From Triangularia verruculosa (Eukaryota; Ascomycota; Sordariomycetes; Sordariales; Podosporaceae), in NCBI GenBank assembly GCA_033296885.1, contig MU864149.1, positions 1-11,080 of the forward strand: a stretch of DNA of 11,080 bases. Direction: 5' to 3'. The position numbers were made by a program, and so were the translations under genes. The notes under the pieces are model-generated. The model was given only the letters and a program-made list of their open reading frames with translations, had not been told where the DNA came from and ran no database searches. Positions 1-6,700 of this stretch are shown here, one piece after another; positions within the stretch are counted from its first letter, which is position 1; each line of letters starts with the position of its first letter.

Positions 1-188
1 TCAACCTTCTTCAATATATTATATATAACCAAGACCCACACTTCTTACCTTTTATTCCTTACGATACAACAATATTTAAACACACTAACGATATCAATTT
101 TTACCTACTTATTACGCCTACGCTCTTTACCAATTCTTTCGCTAGTAGGCTACTACGGAGGCACCGAGGCCTACTTAGACCTTCAAAA
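1..188 (+). other. Possible 3' end (R/U5) of a copia-type 5' LTR
   Basis: No credible coding frame is seen here. The stretch lies directly upstream of a half-tRNA(iMet) primer binding site at 189-200, where the end of a 5' LTR is expected. A plausible LTR end is the CA in CTTCA at 181-185. The LTR start would lie before the window, so length and terminal repeats cannot be checked. The call rests only on position relative to the binding site. The partner 3' LTR is also outside the window. Confidence 0.35.
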
Positions 189-200
189 GGTTATGAGCCC
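189..200 (+). promoter_or_regulatory. Copia-type primer binding site (half tRNA-iMet)
   Basis: GGTTATGAGCCC is exactly complementary to GGGCTCATAACC, the anticodon stem-loop of eukaryotic initiator tRNA-Met. Drosophila copia and yeast Ty5 prime reverse transcription from this internal half-tRNA rather than from the tRNA 3' end. A 12-base match by chance in 11 kb is unlikely. The site is on the plus strand, the same strand as the copia gag at 1326. The leader between them is long (about 635 bp after removing the 705-1189 insertion), which leaves some doubt that they belong to one element. Confidence 0.6.
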
Positions 201-574
201 GGGGTTGGCTATAGGAAGCAGTATACCCTATTTACGCATTGAAATAACGCGTTCGAACCCGAAAACGACCAAAACTTCGTTTTTATTCACATCAATATAC
301 TCGCAATATTACGGAATTCCTCGACTATTTTTCAACGATTTATCAAAAGAAACGATATATATTTCGATTTCGACGAAAATTACGAGCCAGAAAACGATAC
401 TTTAGAGGATAAATACCTCTGGAAAAGGACTATTTTTTACCCAACTACTCGGTGGTAGAAAAAACCAGCAAAAAATCCCGATAAATAACAATTCAAAATC
501 CAATATTAAAACTCTATTTTAAAATCTTAAAAAGAATTTAATTCTTAAGAGATATTGAAGAGAGGACATTTAAA
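201..574. other. Degenerate AT-rich leader, no supported gene
   Basis: This is the stretch between the primer binding site and the AT microsatellite. A 70-codon open frame exists at 193-405, but it starts inside the primer binding site and shows no recognisable domain. A short acidic plus-strand frame around 345-425 looks coding-like but ends quickly. I cannot assign either. The most economical reading is the untranslated leader, or a decayed early gag, of the copia element. Confidence 0.4.
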
Positions 575-704
575 AAGGGAATTTAAAAACTTAATATATT
601 TATATTAAGGAAAAACATAATACATATATATCTACATATATATATTAACAATATATATATATATATAACATATATATATATATAAACAAATATATATATA
701 TAAA
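575..704. repeat. AT-rich low-complexity / (TA)n microsatellite
   Basis: Nearly pure A/T with long TATATA runs broken by single C or G bases (for example at 627-704). It ends abruptly at 704, where normal-composition sequence starts. Similar AT sequence resumes at 1190, so the two blocks were probably continuous before the 705-1189 segment inserted. Confidence 0.8.
700..704. repeat. Target-site duplication, left copy (ATAAA)
   Basis: ATAAA directly precedes TGTTTGCTG at 705. The same five bases follow the AACA end at 1189 (1190-1194). Five bases is the usual duplication for LTR elements. The AT-rich context makes a chance match fairly easy, so this counts only together with the TG...CA ends. 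Confidence 0.5.
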
Positions 705-752
705 TGTTTGCTGCGTTGCCCTATAGGTCTGTAATACAGTGCCTACAGGGGA

Positions 753-777
753 GCTACAGTGAACTATGCGCTGTAGC
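753..777. repeat. Hairpin, 7-bp perfect stem
   Basis: GCTACAG (753-759) and CTGTAGC (771-777) are exact reverse complements with an 11-nt loop. This is one of a series of hairpins inside the 705-1189 element. Confidence 0.6.
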
Positions 778-833
778 AGTGCGTAGCGGAAGCGGAAGAA
801 AGGGGTACGACAGCAGTGCTGAAGGAAGCAAGG

Positions 834-851
834 CCACTGTTATTACAGTGG
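834..851. repeat. Hairpin, 7-bp perfect stem with 4-nt loop
   Basis: CCACTGT (834-840) pairs exactly with ACAGTGG (845-851) around the loop TATT. The tight loop and perfect pairing make it a good candidate for folding in the element's RNA. Confidence 0.65.
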
Positions 852-865
852 GCAAGACGTCACAG

Positions 866-921
866 TACAGAGGCTTTGAGTGCTTGTACTTAGTCTAATA
901 CAGAGGCTTTGAGTGCATGTA
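866..921. repeat. Direct repeat, two 23-bp copies, 33-bp period
   Basis: Copies lie at 866-888 and 899-921 (TACAGAGGCTTTGAGTGC plus five bases). They differ at one position, CTTGTA versus CATGTA, and are separated by 10 bp. The period suggests a local tandem duplication with partial divergence inside the LTR-like element. Confidence 0.8.
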
Positions 922-999
922 TATTGTTGACTTGTGATCTATTGCTTTACTTGCTTCATACAGGATTGAGAGGAGAGGAGAGGTCTACTTATACAAGTG

Positions 1000-1038
1000 T
1001 GCTGGTCTTCCAGCAGGTTCTGCGGGGCACTGGGCCCC
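1000..1038. repeat. Two adjacent hairpins
   Basis: TGCTGG (1000-1005) pairs with CCAGCA (1010-1015) around TCTT. GGGGC (1024-1028) pairs with GCCCC (1034-1038) around ACTGG. Both are perfect GC-rich stems with short loops. Confidence 0.6.
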
Positions 1039-1066
1039 TGTAAGGTAGCGGGATACTCTGTGGAGC

Positions 1067-1095
1067 AACTAAGCTATAGGAGGTATAGCTTAGTT
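1067..1095. repeat. Hairpin, 12-bp perfect stem with 5-nt loop
   Basis: AACTAAGCTATA (1067-1078) is the exact reverse complement of TATAGCTTAGTT (1084-1095), with loop GGAGG. It is the strongest inverted repeat in the 705-1189 element. A weaker perfect hairpin follows at 1161-1179 (TGGCAC / GTGCCA). In an LTR such a structure could act in RNA 3'-end formation or packaging, but that is inference. Confidence 0.75.
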
Positions 1096-1189
1096 CTACA
1101 GGCTTCGATATCCTTCCATTGCTGACAAATCCCTCGGCACTTCAACACCTGAGTTCTACTTGGCACCTATTATGTGCCACACGTTAACA

Positions 1190-1194
1190 ATAAA
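1190..1194. repeat. Target-site duplication, right copy (ATAAA)
   Basis: Matches 700-704 and follows the AACA terminus at 1189. Confidence 0.5.
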
Positions 1195-1325
1195 TAATAT
1201 ATTTATATATATATATATATTATAATAAATATATATAATATATATATCTTTTATATATATATATATATTATAATAAATATATATAATATATATATCTTTT
1301 ATATATATATATATTTATTTAAAAA
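1195..1325. repeat. AT-rich block with a 48-bp tandem duplication
   Basis: Almost pure A/T immediately before the copia gag ATG. Two 48-bp units, 1203-1250 and 1251-1298, are near-identical, each ending TATATATCTT. A partial third unit follows. It carries no coding potential. It forms the proximal leader of gag and looks like a slippage or unequal-crossover product. Confidence 0.8.
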
Positions 1326-2462
1326 ATGACTGAAGAAAGTCAAACTTCCAAGGTCCCTAAGTTGAAGGGCAATACCAATTACTCAATTTGGTCTATTCAA
1401 ATTAAAGCCCATTTAACTAAAACAGGCCTTTCCGAGGCTATTTTATCAATGGAAGCCAACAAGCAAAAGAACGAAAAGGCCTTAGCCGAAATACAATTAC
1501 ACTGCTAAGATGGGCCTTTACTTCAAATTCAACACTACCGAACGGCTTTCGAAGCCTTTAAGGCCTTAAAAGAGCTATATAACCCTGAGGGTTTTACTAG
1601 CGAATACTTATTAATTAAGGACCTATTCGAAACTACCTTAAATAAATACTCCTCTGTAGAGGACTATTTAAATAAAATTAAGGGAATAGTTAACGAATTA
1701 CAGGCCAGGGCTATTATATTACCTAGTCAGGTTATAATAGCTTGGGTATTATACGGCTTAGAAGACCAATTTGAAGGCCTTGTAAGCTCCATTACCCAGG
1801 ACCTAAGAAAAAACCCTAAGGCTTATACCTTCGATACTATAGCCTCGAGCTTAATAGACGAAGCCAAGCGTTTTGAATCAAAAGAGCCAGTTCTTACGAT
1901 TCAAAATAATAATAAGCCTAAATATAAGGGTAAAAAGCCTTGGAAAATAACAAAAAGGGTTAATATCTTTTGCCACTATTGCAAAAAGAATAACCACACT
2001 AAAGAAAGCTGTGGTTTTTTACACCCTGAAAAAGCCCCTTGGGTTGCAAAAGGTAAAAAACCCCCGTTCAAAAATGATAAAAATACTTCGAATAATAAAT
2101 ATTCGAAGGAAAAAGAAAAAGAAAAAACAAATAAAAACCCTAGAGAAAAAAGGGAAGAAAAAGTATTAGCTATTATAAAGGCTAAACTTATATATTCAGA
2201 GGAAAAATACCCTGAAGAATATACCGAAGGCCCTGAAAACACACCATATTCAGCACCTACGCCTATAGCTTATAGGTCTGAAGAAGAAGAAGATTATATT
2301 GAGGAAAATAATATCGATTTATTCGAAGAAGAAATCGATTATATTGAAAATAAGGCCAGTAATATACTCAATATTAATATACCAACTATCACTAATACTT
2401 CTTTAGGATTAGATATAAATTATATATCTAATTGCTTATTTAAAGAAGGAAAAAAAGTTTGA
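1326..2462 (+). pseudogene. gag: Copia gag polyprotein, one internal stop
   Basis: Gag is the capsid/nucleocapsid precursor of copia elements and packages the element RNA. The ATG at 1326 opens a 60-codon frame that contains the copia gag start pattern (LKGNTNYSIWSIQIKAHL, the UBN2/DUF4219 type). It ends at TAA 1506-1508. The same frame then continues without another stop for 317 codons to TGA 2460. It shows capsid-like segments (EAFKALKELY, LNKIKGIVNELQ, AWVLYGLEDQFEGL). A perfect CX2CX4HX4C zinc knuckle (CHYCKKNNHTKESC) is encoded at about 1971-2012. A Lys/Glu-rich tail and an acidic stretch (EEEEDYIEE) follow. The second part has no Met codon, so an ATG-based ORF scan misses it. The TAA could be a C-to-T change from CAA or another single hit. 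The fold assignment is firm; whether any product was made recently is unknown. Confidence 0.85.
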
Positions 2463-2548
2463 AAAAGAAGAAAATATATATAAAGCCAACTTTATATCAG
2501 ATTCAGGCTCAGTAGTTCACGTAATTACTGATAAAAGCCTCTTTTTCT
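2463..2548 (+). pseudogene. Copia aspartic protease, N-terminal fragment
   Basis: The gag frame ends at 2460. One frame over, the sequence continues as KANFISDSGSVVHVITDKSL, with the catalytic D-S-G triad at 2500-2508 and the following V-H typical of copia proteases. The change of frame lies in or near the A-rich run at 2450-2470. It is either a small indel or a remnant of a gag-pol frameshift. The protease frame ends at TAA about 2551, in a T-rich run (2540-2551) where another one-base frame change leads into the next domain. The catalytic Asp is intact, but the frame is broken on both sides. Confidence 0.75.
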
Positions 2549-3025
2549 TTTAATTCAAACATTAAGAAAATAGTTAGTTGGGGTACAGCAAAAAGCCTTA
2601 AAATACAAGGTGTTAGAAACGTATATATACGATTTCTTAATACCAATAAAAAAATTCTTCTTCAAAATTACTACTTTATACCTGAATTAGGTGTGAATAT
2701 TATTAGTACTTCAGCCTTAGAAAAGGATATAATTACTGTATCCAATAAGTATTATATTAGCCTTATAAGGGAAAATAATACTATTATTACTAGTGGAGAA
2801 CAAATTAATGGTTTATATTACCTACCGGTAGAAATAATAAGAGTCTCTCAAAAGATTTTTATTACTACTACTAATAGTAATATTCTTCATAAAAGATTTG
2901 CTCATATTAATAATAATAATATTAAAAACCTAATAAATAATACAATTACCTCAGAAAAAGTAGAATTTTCTACCCTCTCTGAGTGTAAAGTATGTATAAA
3001 GGCTAATATAATTAATAAACCTTAA
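2549..3025 (+). pseudogene. Copia protease C-term and GAG-pre-integrase HHCC domain
   Basis: This is a continuous frame of about 158 codons. It starts with the protease-like segment around IKKIVSWGTAKSLKIQG, passes the YFIPELGVNIISTS segment typical of copia polyproteins, and ends in the integrase N-terminal zinc-binding domain. The ligands are visible as H-x4-H (HKRFAH) followed by C-x2-C (CKVC), the HHCC signature. The ATG-like start at 2693 is a GTG inside the domain and not a real start. The frame ends at TAA 3023-3025. All four zinc ligands survive. Confidence 0.8.
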
Positions 3026-3187
3026 GGCTTAAATTATTAAGGAATCTTTACTTTAAAAGTAAAAAGAATTTATATTCTTTTATTATAAGCTATACTTTAT
3101 AAGAAAAGTAAAAAGGCTAAATACTTTACTAAAGTATATAAGATCTTTAATAAATAACTATATATATTAATTTATATATTACCTTCG
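3026..3187 (+). pseudogene. Copia integrase core, left part, heavily decayed
   Basis: The frame of the previous domain continues with several stops. It includes KAKYFTKVYKIFNK, which resembles the segment before the second catalytic Asp in copia integrases, and ends ILIYYLPS at the insertion point. With the bases after the gypsy element (K-G-G-K-Y-L-A-K) this resembles the L-R-S-D-x-G-G-E-Y-L motif. The distance from the CxxC pair to this motif looks shorter than usual, and I cannot find the first catalytic Asp, so a deletion is likely. Stops are much denser here than in the upstream 1500 bp. Confidence 0.6.
3183..3187. repeat. Gypsy target-site duplication, left copy (CTTCG)
   Basis: CTTCG immediately precedes the left LTR and is repeated exactly at 10839-10843 after the right LTR. 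A perfect 5-bp duplication is standard for gypsy integrases. Confidence 0.95.
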
Positions 3188-3587
3188 TGTGACGAACCCC
3201 TATACAGAACCTCTGAAAGGGATACTCGGTTGAAGGCAACTTCTGACAATTAGTTCGGTGCAGCTAAACAATACACAATAAGATGTTTCAATGTAAATAT
3301 AAAATACCGTGAATATAAGCTGTAATTACATACTGCGGAACTATCTACAAGCTATCTAGTTCCTCCGTATATATAGACCTAATGCCAAGACCTAGATCAT
3401 TCTATTACTCCTCGGATCATGATTAATTCTCAAGGATCATAAATGATTCCCAGGAATCACTTATAATTCCTTTATGTTCTAGATAATCCACCTCTTACTA
3501 ATCTATCCTCCTTTCCTCTAATTAATTATTATACCTCCTCTTTCTTATTAGTTGCTCTTTTCGGGTGTCTATATTATATTCGTAATA
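3188..3587 (-). repeat. Gypsy 3' LTR (left copy)
   Basis: 400 bp, alignable without gaps to 10439-10838. It starts TGTGACGAAC on the plus strand and ends ATTCGTAATA; the terminal CA/TG is mutated to TA in this copy. My manual alignment finds about 49 differences, all transitions. The polypurine tract adjoining its right side shows that it is the 3' LTR of a minus-strand element. A TATATATA box lies at 3368-3375. Confidence 0.95.
3439..3464. repeat. LTR palindrome, mutated copy
   Basis: This is the equivalent of the 26-bp perfect palindrome at 10690-10715 in the other LTR, here imperfect through two transitions (AAATGATTCC / CAGGAATCAC core). Confidence 0.7.
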
Positions 3588-3592
3588 CAATG

Positions 3593-3603
3593 CCCCCCCT
3601 CCT
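3593..3603 (-). promoter_or_regulatory. Polypurine tract of the gypsy element
   Basis: The minus strand reads AGGAGGGGGGG, five bases from the 3' LTR boundary. It is the primer for plus-strand DNA synthesis. Its position next to the left LTR fixes the element's direction as minus. Confidence 0.85.
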
Positions 3604-3784
3604 AGGTCGACGTCTCGGCGACCCTATTTAAAACCTTTTACTAATAACTAACTTTATCTACTATAAATCCTCCTCTTTATCTTTCTTTACCGCTACGATA
3701 TTTAACTACGTAAGTAAATCCAAACGTTTACCGACATTAACCCGTCTCGACTTTACGATAAGAATTTTACGTTGTCCTTTCGAA
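3604..3784 (+). promoter_or_regulatory. Possible upstream region of the antisense ORF
   Basis: This segment lies between the polypurine tract and the ATG at 3785. It holds a TATTTAAAA run near 3625 and a CTATAAATCC box at about 3660, followed by a pyrimidine-rich stretch (CTCCTCTTTATCTTTCTTTACC). TATA plus CT-rich tracts are common in fungal promoters. The frame is also open upstream of 3785 to at least about 3700, so the true start could be farther left and part of this block could be coding. Confidence 0.35.
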
Positions 3785-4402
3785 ATGCCTACTCTTTATT
3801 CCGCTTACATTACCCGTAACTTTTCTTATATCGTATCGCCTACCGAATCCTCTCGTTACTTTAAGTACGTTCGTCGCGGTCTTTTTCGTTACGACGTTCT
3901 CGGGATCACCCCTCGCTAGTTATTTTATATTATTTTGTAATACGACGTTGTAGAGGCGGAGCTCGAGTTAGCGGAAACGTAAGTTAAGGCTACTGCTAAG
4001 AATACTTATTATATTCGAAAATAGATTAAGGCTAAGGCCGAAGTTGCGAACGAGAAGGTTCGGCGCCTGCGAAAATAGAAGAAAATGTGGCTCGAGAAAA
4101 TATCGCGGGCTATATTTCGGGGTCTTAATACCGTGGAGGAACTGGAAGAATTAGAGCGCTAGGAAACCGCTAATAAGGCCGCCTTCCCTGCCCTCGACTT
4201 ATCTTTCGACTAGTTCTTTATCCTTTCGGATTAGTTAATCCAAGACTTTGCTGGTGCGGGTATTAGTCCTGTAGGTGACTTAGGCCTTTACGCTTTCCCT
4301 TATTTTCCTTTAATTCCGATAATTAGTTCTCCGCAGTATTCCTTACCCTTAGTCGTTTAGGGTTCTTCCGGCGGAACTCCTTTAACTTTTTAGGATAATT
4401 AA
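3785..4402 (+). pseudogene. Antisense accessory ORF with converted zinc-cluster-like N-terminus
   Basis: A reading frame opposite to pol, with about ten in-frame stops. Nearly all are TAG or TAA, as expected from CAG/CAA (Gln) by C-to-T change, and no frameshift is needed. From ATG 3785 the first 45 residues are stop-free and contain no Cys. Instead, six Tyr codons sit at residues 5, 8, 15, 25, 28 and 36, giving Y-x2-Y-x6-Y-x9-Y-x2-Y-x7-Y. That is close to the Zn(II)2Cys6 spacing of fungal regulators, and TGC/TGT to TAC/TAT is the expected RIP change. The context RYFKYVRRGLFRY resembles the second half of such clusters. A charged, heptad-like coiled coil follows (EAELELAE, EVANEKVRRLRK, TVEELEELER), then a Pro/Ser-rich tail. 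I recall similar hypothetical proteins in other fungi, but that is memory, not a search. DNA binding is inference. The 3' end is uncertain; the frame could run on to about 4540. Confidence 0.6.
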
Positions 4403-4444
4403 GGTTTATAGTGTTAGTTATAGGTAGGTCTTTAGGTATTTATT

Positions 4445-4514
4445 AACCTTGTAGTGTAGCGTATAGTACGTCGATTATTATATCGGAAGTATAGGTTCGA
4501 TTCCCATCGAGGTT
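4445..4514 (+). tRNA. tRNA-like relic (probable pseudo-tRNA)
   Basis: A 70-nt sequence folds as a cloverleaf. The acceptor is AACCTTG (4445-4451) with CGAGGTT (4508-4514), seven pairs including one G-T. The D stem is GTGT/GTAC, with two wobbles. The anticodon stem is TCGAT/ATCGG with one wobble and a six-base loop. The T stem is ATAGG/CCCAT with one A-C mismatch, around the canonical loop TTCGATT. GGTTCGATTCC matches the pol III B box, and TAGTGTAGCG resembles the A box of tRNA-Val/Asp genes. The short anticodon loop prevents a confident anticodon call. It overlaps the tail of pol, or the stretch just past it, on the other strand. It may be a decayed tRNA or tRNA-derived insertion; a chance fold cannot be fully excluded. 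Confidence 0.45.
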
Positions 4515-4559
4515 CTCGGTGTTTAGATTTATAAGTACTATCTATAATCTAGGTACCTT

Positions 4560-4765
4560 TTCTTTTTGTCGTTTGGTTTGGCTTAGGTCGGTCTAGATAT
4601 CGCCGATAGAATTCTTTTAGCTTATCCGGGTAATTTAGATTTACCGTTAGTTCCTACGAGTTATCCGTAATTAGGTAATTTAACTAACTAACTAAATATT
4701 CTAATTAACTTTCGTTAAACTATAAATTTAGTACTCCTTCTATATCGTATTCTTCTTTTTCGTCC
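4560..4765 (-). other. Chromodomain at the pol C-terminus
   Basis: After the integrase, the minus strand reads EYDIEGVLNL, a stop, then LEYLVS, a stop, then LNYLITDNS, followed by NYPDKLKEFYRRYLDRPKPN. This matches the chromodomain pattern: E-x-E-x-I-L-D start, the x-Y-L-V-K-W-x-G-Y strand, and the terminal helix. The aromatic Trp positions are stops. In chromoviruses this domain steers integration to histone-marked heterochromatin. The open frame ends at 4720, so the domain is cut inside its first strand. Confidence 0.8.
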
Positions 4766-4769
4766 TCCG

Positions 4770-5880
4770 TTACTTCCTGGGTATTAGTTTTATTTACCGG
4801 TAGTGCGGGTTTTAGGAGTGAGATATGAAAAGTATATGATCGTAAACGTATCGTACTGGGTAGCTCCAGCTTGTATGCCGTTTCCGATATCTTCCTTTTG
4901 ACCTTGAATGGTCTTATTCGCCTGTAGTCTAATTTCTTGCTAGGCTTTTTTGTGTGTAGATTGCGTGTTAATAAAAACACTTTATTCTCCTTCTTTAAGC
5001 GAGGTCCTTCGAGCTGTTTGGTGTTGTAGTATTTATATATACGTTTCCGAACGAACTTAAGTTCCTTTTTAAGTTTGGCGTATAGTATATGTAGCTTCCT
5101 TGCTTTTACTGCCGCCCTGGGCACCTTTGCCTTTAGCCCTTACCGTAGATCTATTTTAAACCCGTAGTTCGCGAAGAATGGTATAACCTTTGTCGTCTCC
5201 GTAGGTACTATATTATACGCGAGCTATACCGCTAATAAGAGTTTAACTTAGTTGTTCTGTTCGAAATTAATGTAGTTCCGAAGGTATTGTTTTATAATCT
5301 AATTAAGTCTTTCTATTTAGCCGTCCGTTTATAGGTAATATACCGACGACGCTTTGCTTTTTACTTTTATTTACTTTATTAGAGCCTTCTAGAACTTCGA
5401 TATGAACTTAGTATCGCGATCTGTAATAAACTCCCTTAGTTATATGTATATTGCCGTAACGTTTCGAAATACTATATCTACTAATTATTCTGCTATTTAG
5501 GTCTCTTTATAAGGTAAGAAGTATATTTACTTGGTGAGTTTGTCGACTACTATTAAGATGCTGTTGTATTTGACGTCCGTAGCTAGATCCTTGGATATTG
5601 GTAGTTTGGTGATAAAGTCTATCGATACCGAACTCCATGGTTATTCCGCTACTGGTAGTAGCTCTAAGAACCTGTACGGCTTGTGCCTCTTTGCCTTTGT
5701 TCTTCTATAAAGGTTATATTTCTGAAGTGTCTCTTCTATATCCTTTCTTAACCCTAGTTAATTGAAATGCTATTTAATCTTTTCCGTTGTTTTGGCTACT
5801 TTTATATATCCTCCGAGCTTTGATTCGTGGATCTCCTGAATTAGTGTCTTCCGTTGTTCCGGGTCGACGTAGGCCCTGTT
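4770..5880 (-). other. Integrase domain: H2C2, DDE core and GPY/F
   Basis: The N-terminal zinc domain is seen as IHESKLGGYIKVAKTTEKI followed by LQKYNLYRRTKAKRH. The first His remains, but the second His and both Cys read Tyr. In the core the acidic triad survives: IDFITKLP, ITDRDTKF and TDG-stop-IERLN. The GPY/F-type segment, KLDYRRIRPFKVKRKI, lies in the longest surviving open stretch (5124-4720, 134 codons). Stops at TAG/TAA replace Trp and some Gln. The enzyme would insert element cDNA; here it generated the CTTCG duplication before decaying. Confidence 0.88.
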
Positions 5881-6079
5881 GTTATACTAGAGCCGGTAAC
5901 GGTTGTTCTTCTGAATTCCCAATAGTTCTAATTTAGCCTATCGTTCCTAATCGTTGCTGTCGATGTTACCTTAGTACTTGTGGGTGGTGGATTCCTCTCG
6001 GTATACTGCGCAATACTCGGCCCACTGTTGAAGTGGATACCTTAGTATACCTTCTGCTGTTTCCTGTAGTAAGGGTGGT

Positions 6080-6700
6080 AACTCCTCCGCTACTCTCTCC
6101 TTATGGTGGTCCGCCCTTCTATTTAGAGCGTCTACTTTTGCGTTTTCGGATCCCTTTTTATAATGGATTTAAAAATTAAACTCGGATAAGAATTTTGACC
6201 ACCTGCTTTGCCGAGCGTTAAGGACCTTAGTAGTAGTAAAATACTTTAAGTTCTTATAATCTATATAAACTTAGACTTTATAGTTAGTACCGCTGAGGTA
6301 TAGTCTCTACTCCTCGAAGGTTTTAATAATGGTAAGTAGCTCTTTGTTATAAATGGGGTAATTTTTGCGTAGTCCCTCTAGCTTTTTCGAAAAGAATGCT
6401 ACCGGGTATAGTTTTCTATCCTCGTTTCGTTGCCCTAACTGCCCTCCGATAGCGTAATCGGAAGTATTTATCTCGATTTTGAAAGGTCGTTCTAGGTCGG
6501 GGAGTTTAAGTACTAGGTCCGTTATAATAGCGTTTTTAATAGCTTAAAAAGCCTCCTCCTACTCCTTTTCCTATTTAAACTCGGCGTTTTTCTTAATTAA
6601 ATTGTTTAATAGTTTTATTATAGTATTATAATTCCGTATAAATATCTAATAAAAGTTCGTAAATCTTAAAAACTCTCGAATCTTAGTCTTTAATCGTTCG
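6080..6700 (-). other. RT thumb and RNase H domain
   Basis: The frame reads IREFLRFTNFY before a stop (thumb/connection), then EINTSDYAIGGQLGQ, LYPVAFFSKKL, NYPIYNKELLTIIKTF, VYIDYKNLKYF and GSENAKVDALNRR. These are the ordered gypsy RNase H blocks. The first catalytic Asp of the T-D-A-S motif reads Asn and the Ala reads Thr, both G-to-A changes on the coding strand. The D-A-L-S/N end motif remains. RNase H removes the RNA strand during reverse transcription. Confidence 0.88.

Larger units (their letters stand above)
705..1189. mobile_element. Probable solo LTR (485 bp) that escaped RIP
   Basis: The block starts TGTTTGCTG and ends ACGTTAACA, giving TGTT/AACA terminal inverted repeats. It is flanked by ATAAA on both sides. 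Base composition changes sharply at both ends: inside it is rich in CA and TG and near 50 percent GC, outside it is almost all A/T. It has no coding capacity that I trust; the 64-codon frame at 704-898 begins one base outside the element and resembles nothing. It contains several perfect hairpins and a 23-bp direct repeat. A solo LTR left by LTR-LTR recombination fits best. Alternatives are the 5' LTR of the downstream copia element or a non-autonomous structured element. Orientation is undetermined. Confidence 0.55.

Noticed and set aside
193..405. 70-codon plus-strand ORF
   Set aside because: It starts inside the primer binding site, has no recognisable domain, and lies in degenerate leader sequence.
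704..898. 64-codon plus-strand ORF
   Set aside because: Its ATG straddles the left boundary of the LTR-like element and the product has no family resemblance; the region is better explained by hairpins and repeats.
925..1189. Alternative 265-bp LTR beginning TGTTGAC and ending GTTAACA
   Set aside because: The termini are a near inverted match, but the preceding five bases (TATAT) do not match those after 1189, and the composition break is at 705, where ATAAA matches.
925..1325. A second primer binding site just after 1189
   Set aside because: The bases after 1189 are A/T-only low-complexity sequence with no tRNA complement, so 705-1189 is not well supported as the copia 5' LTR.
575..1325. 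CRISPR-like or origin-like AT repeats
   Set aside because: The repeats are simple TA microsatellite and one 48-bp duplication, with no regular unique spacers; the context is a fungal retrotransposon leader.
1976..2242. 88-codon minus-strand ORF
   Set aside because: It is the shadow of the copia gag zinc knuckle and Lys/Glu-rich tail; its Phe/Ser-rich composition is the complement of GAA/AAA codons.
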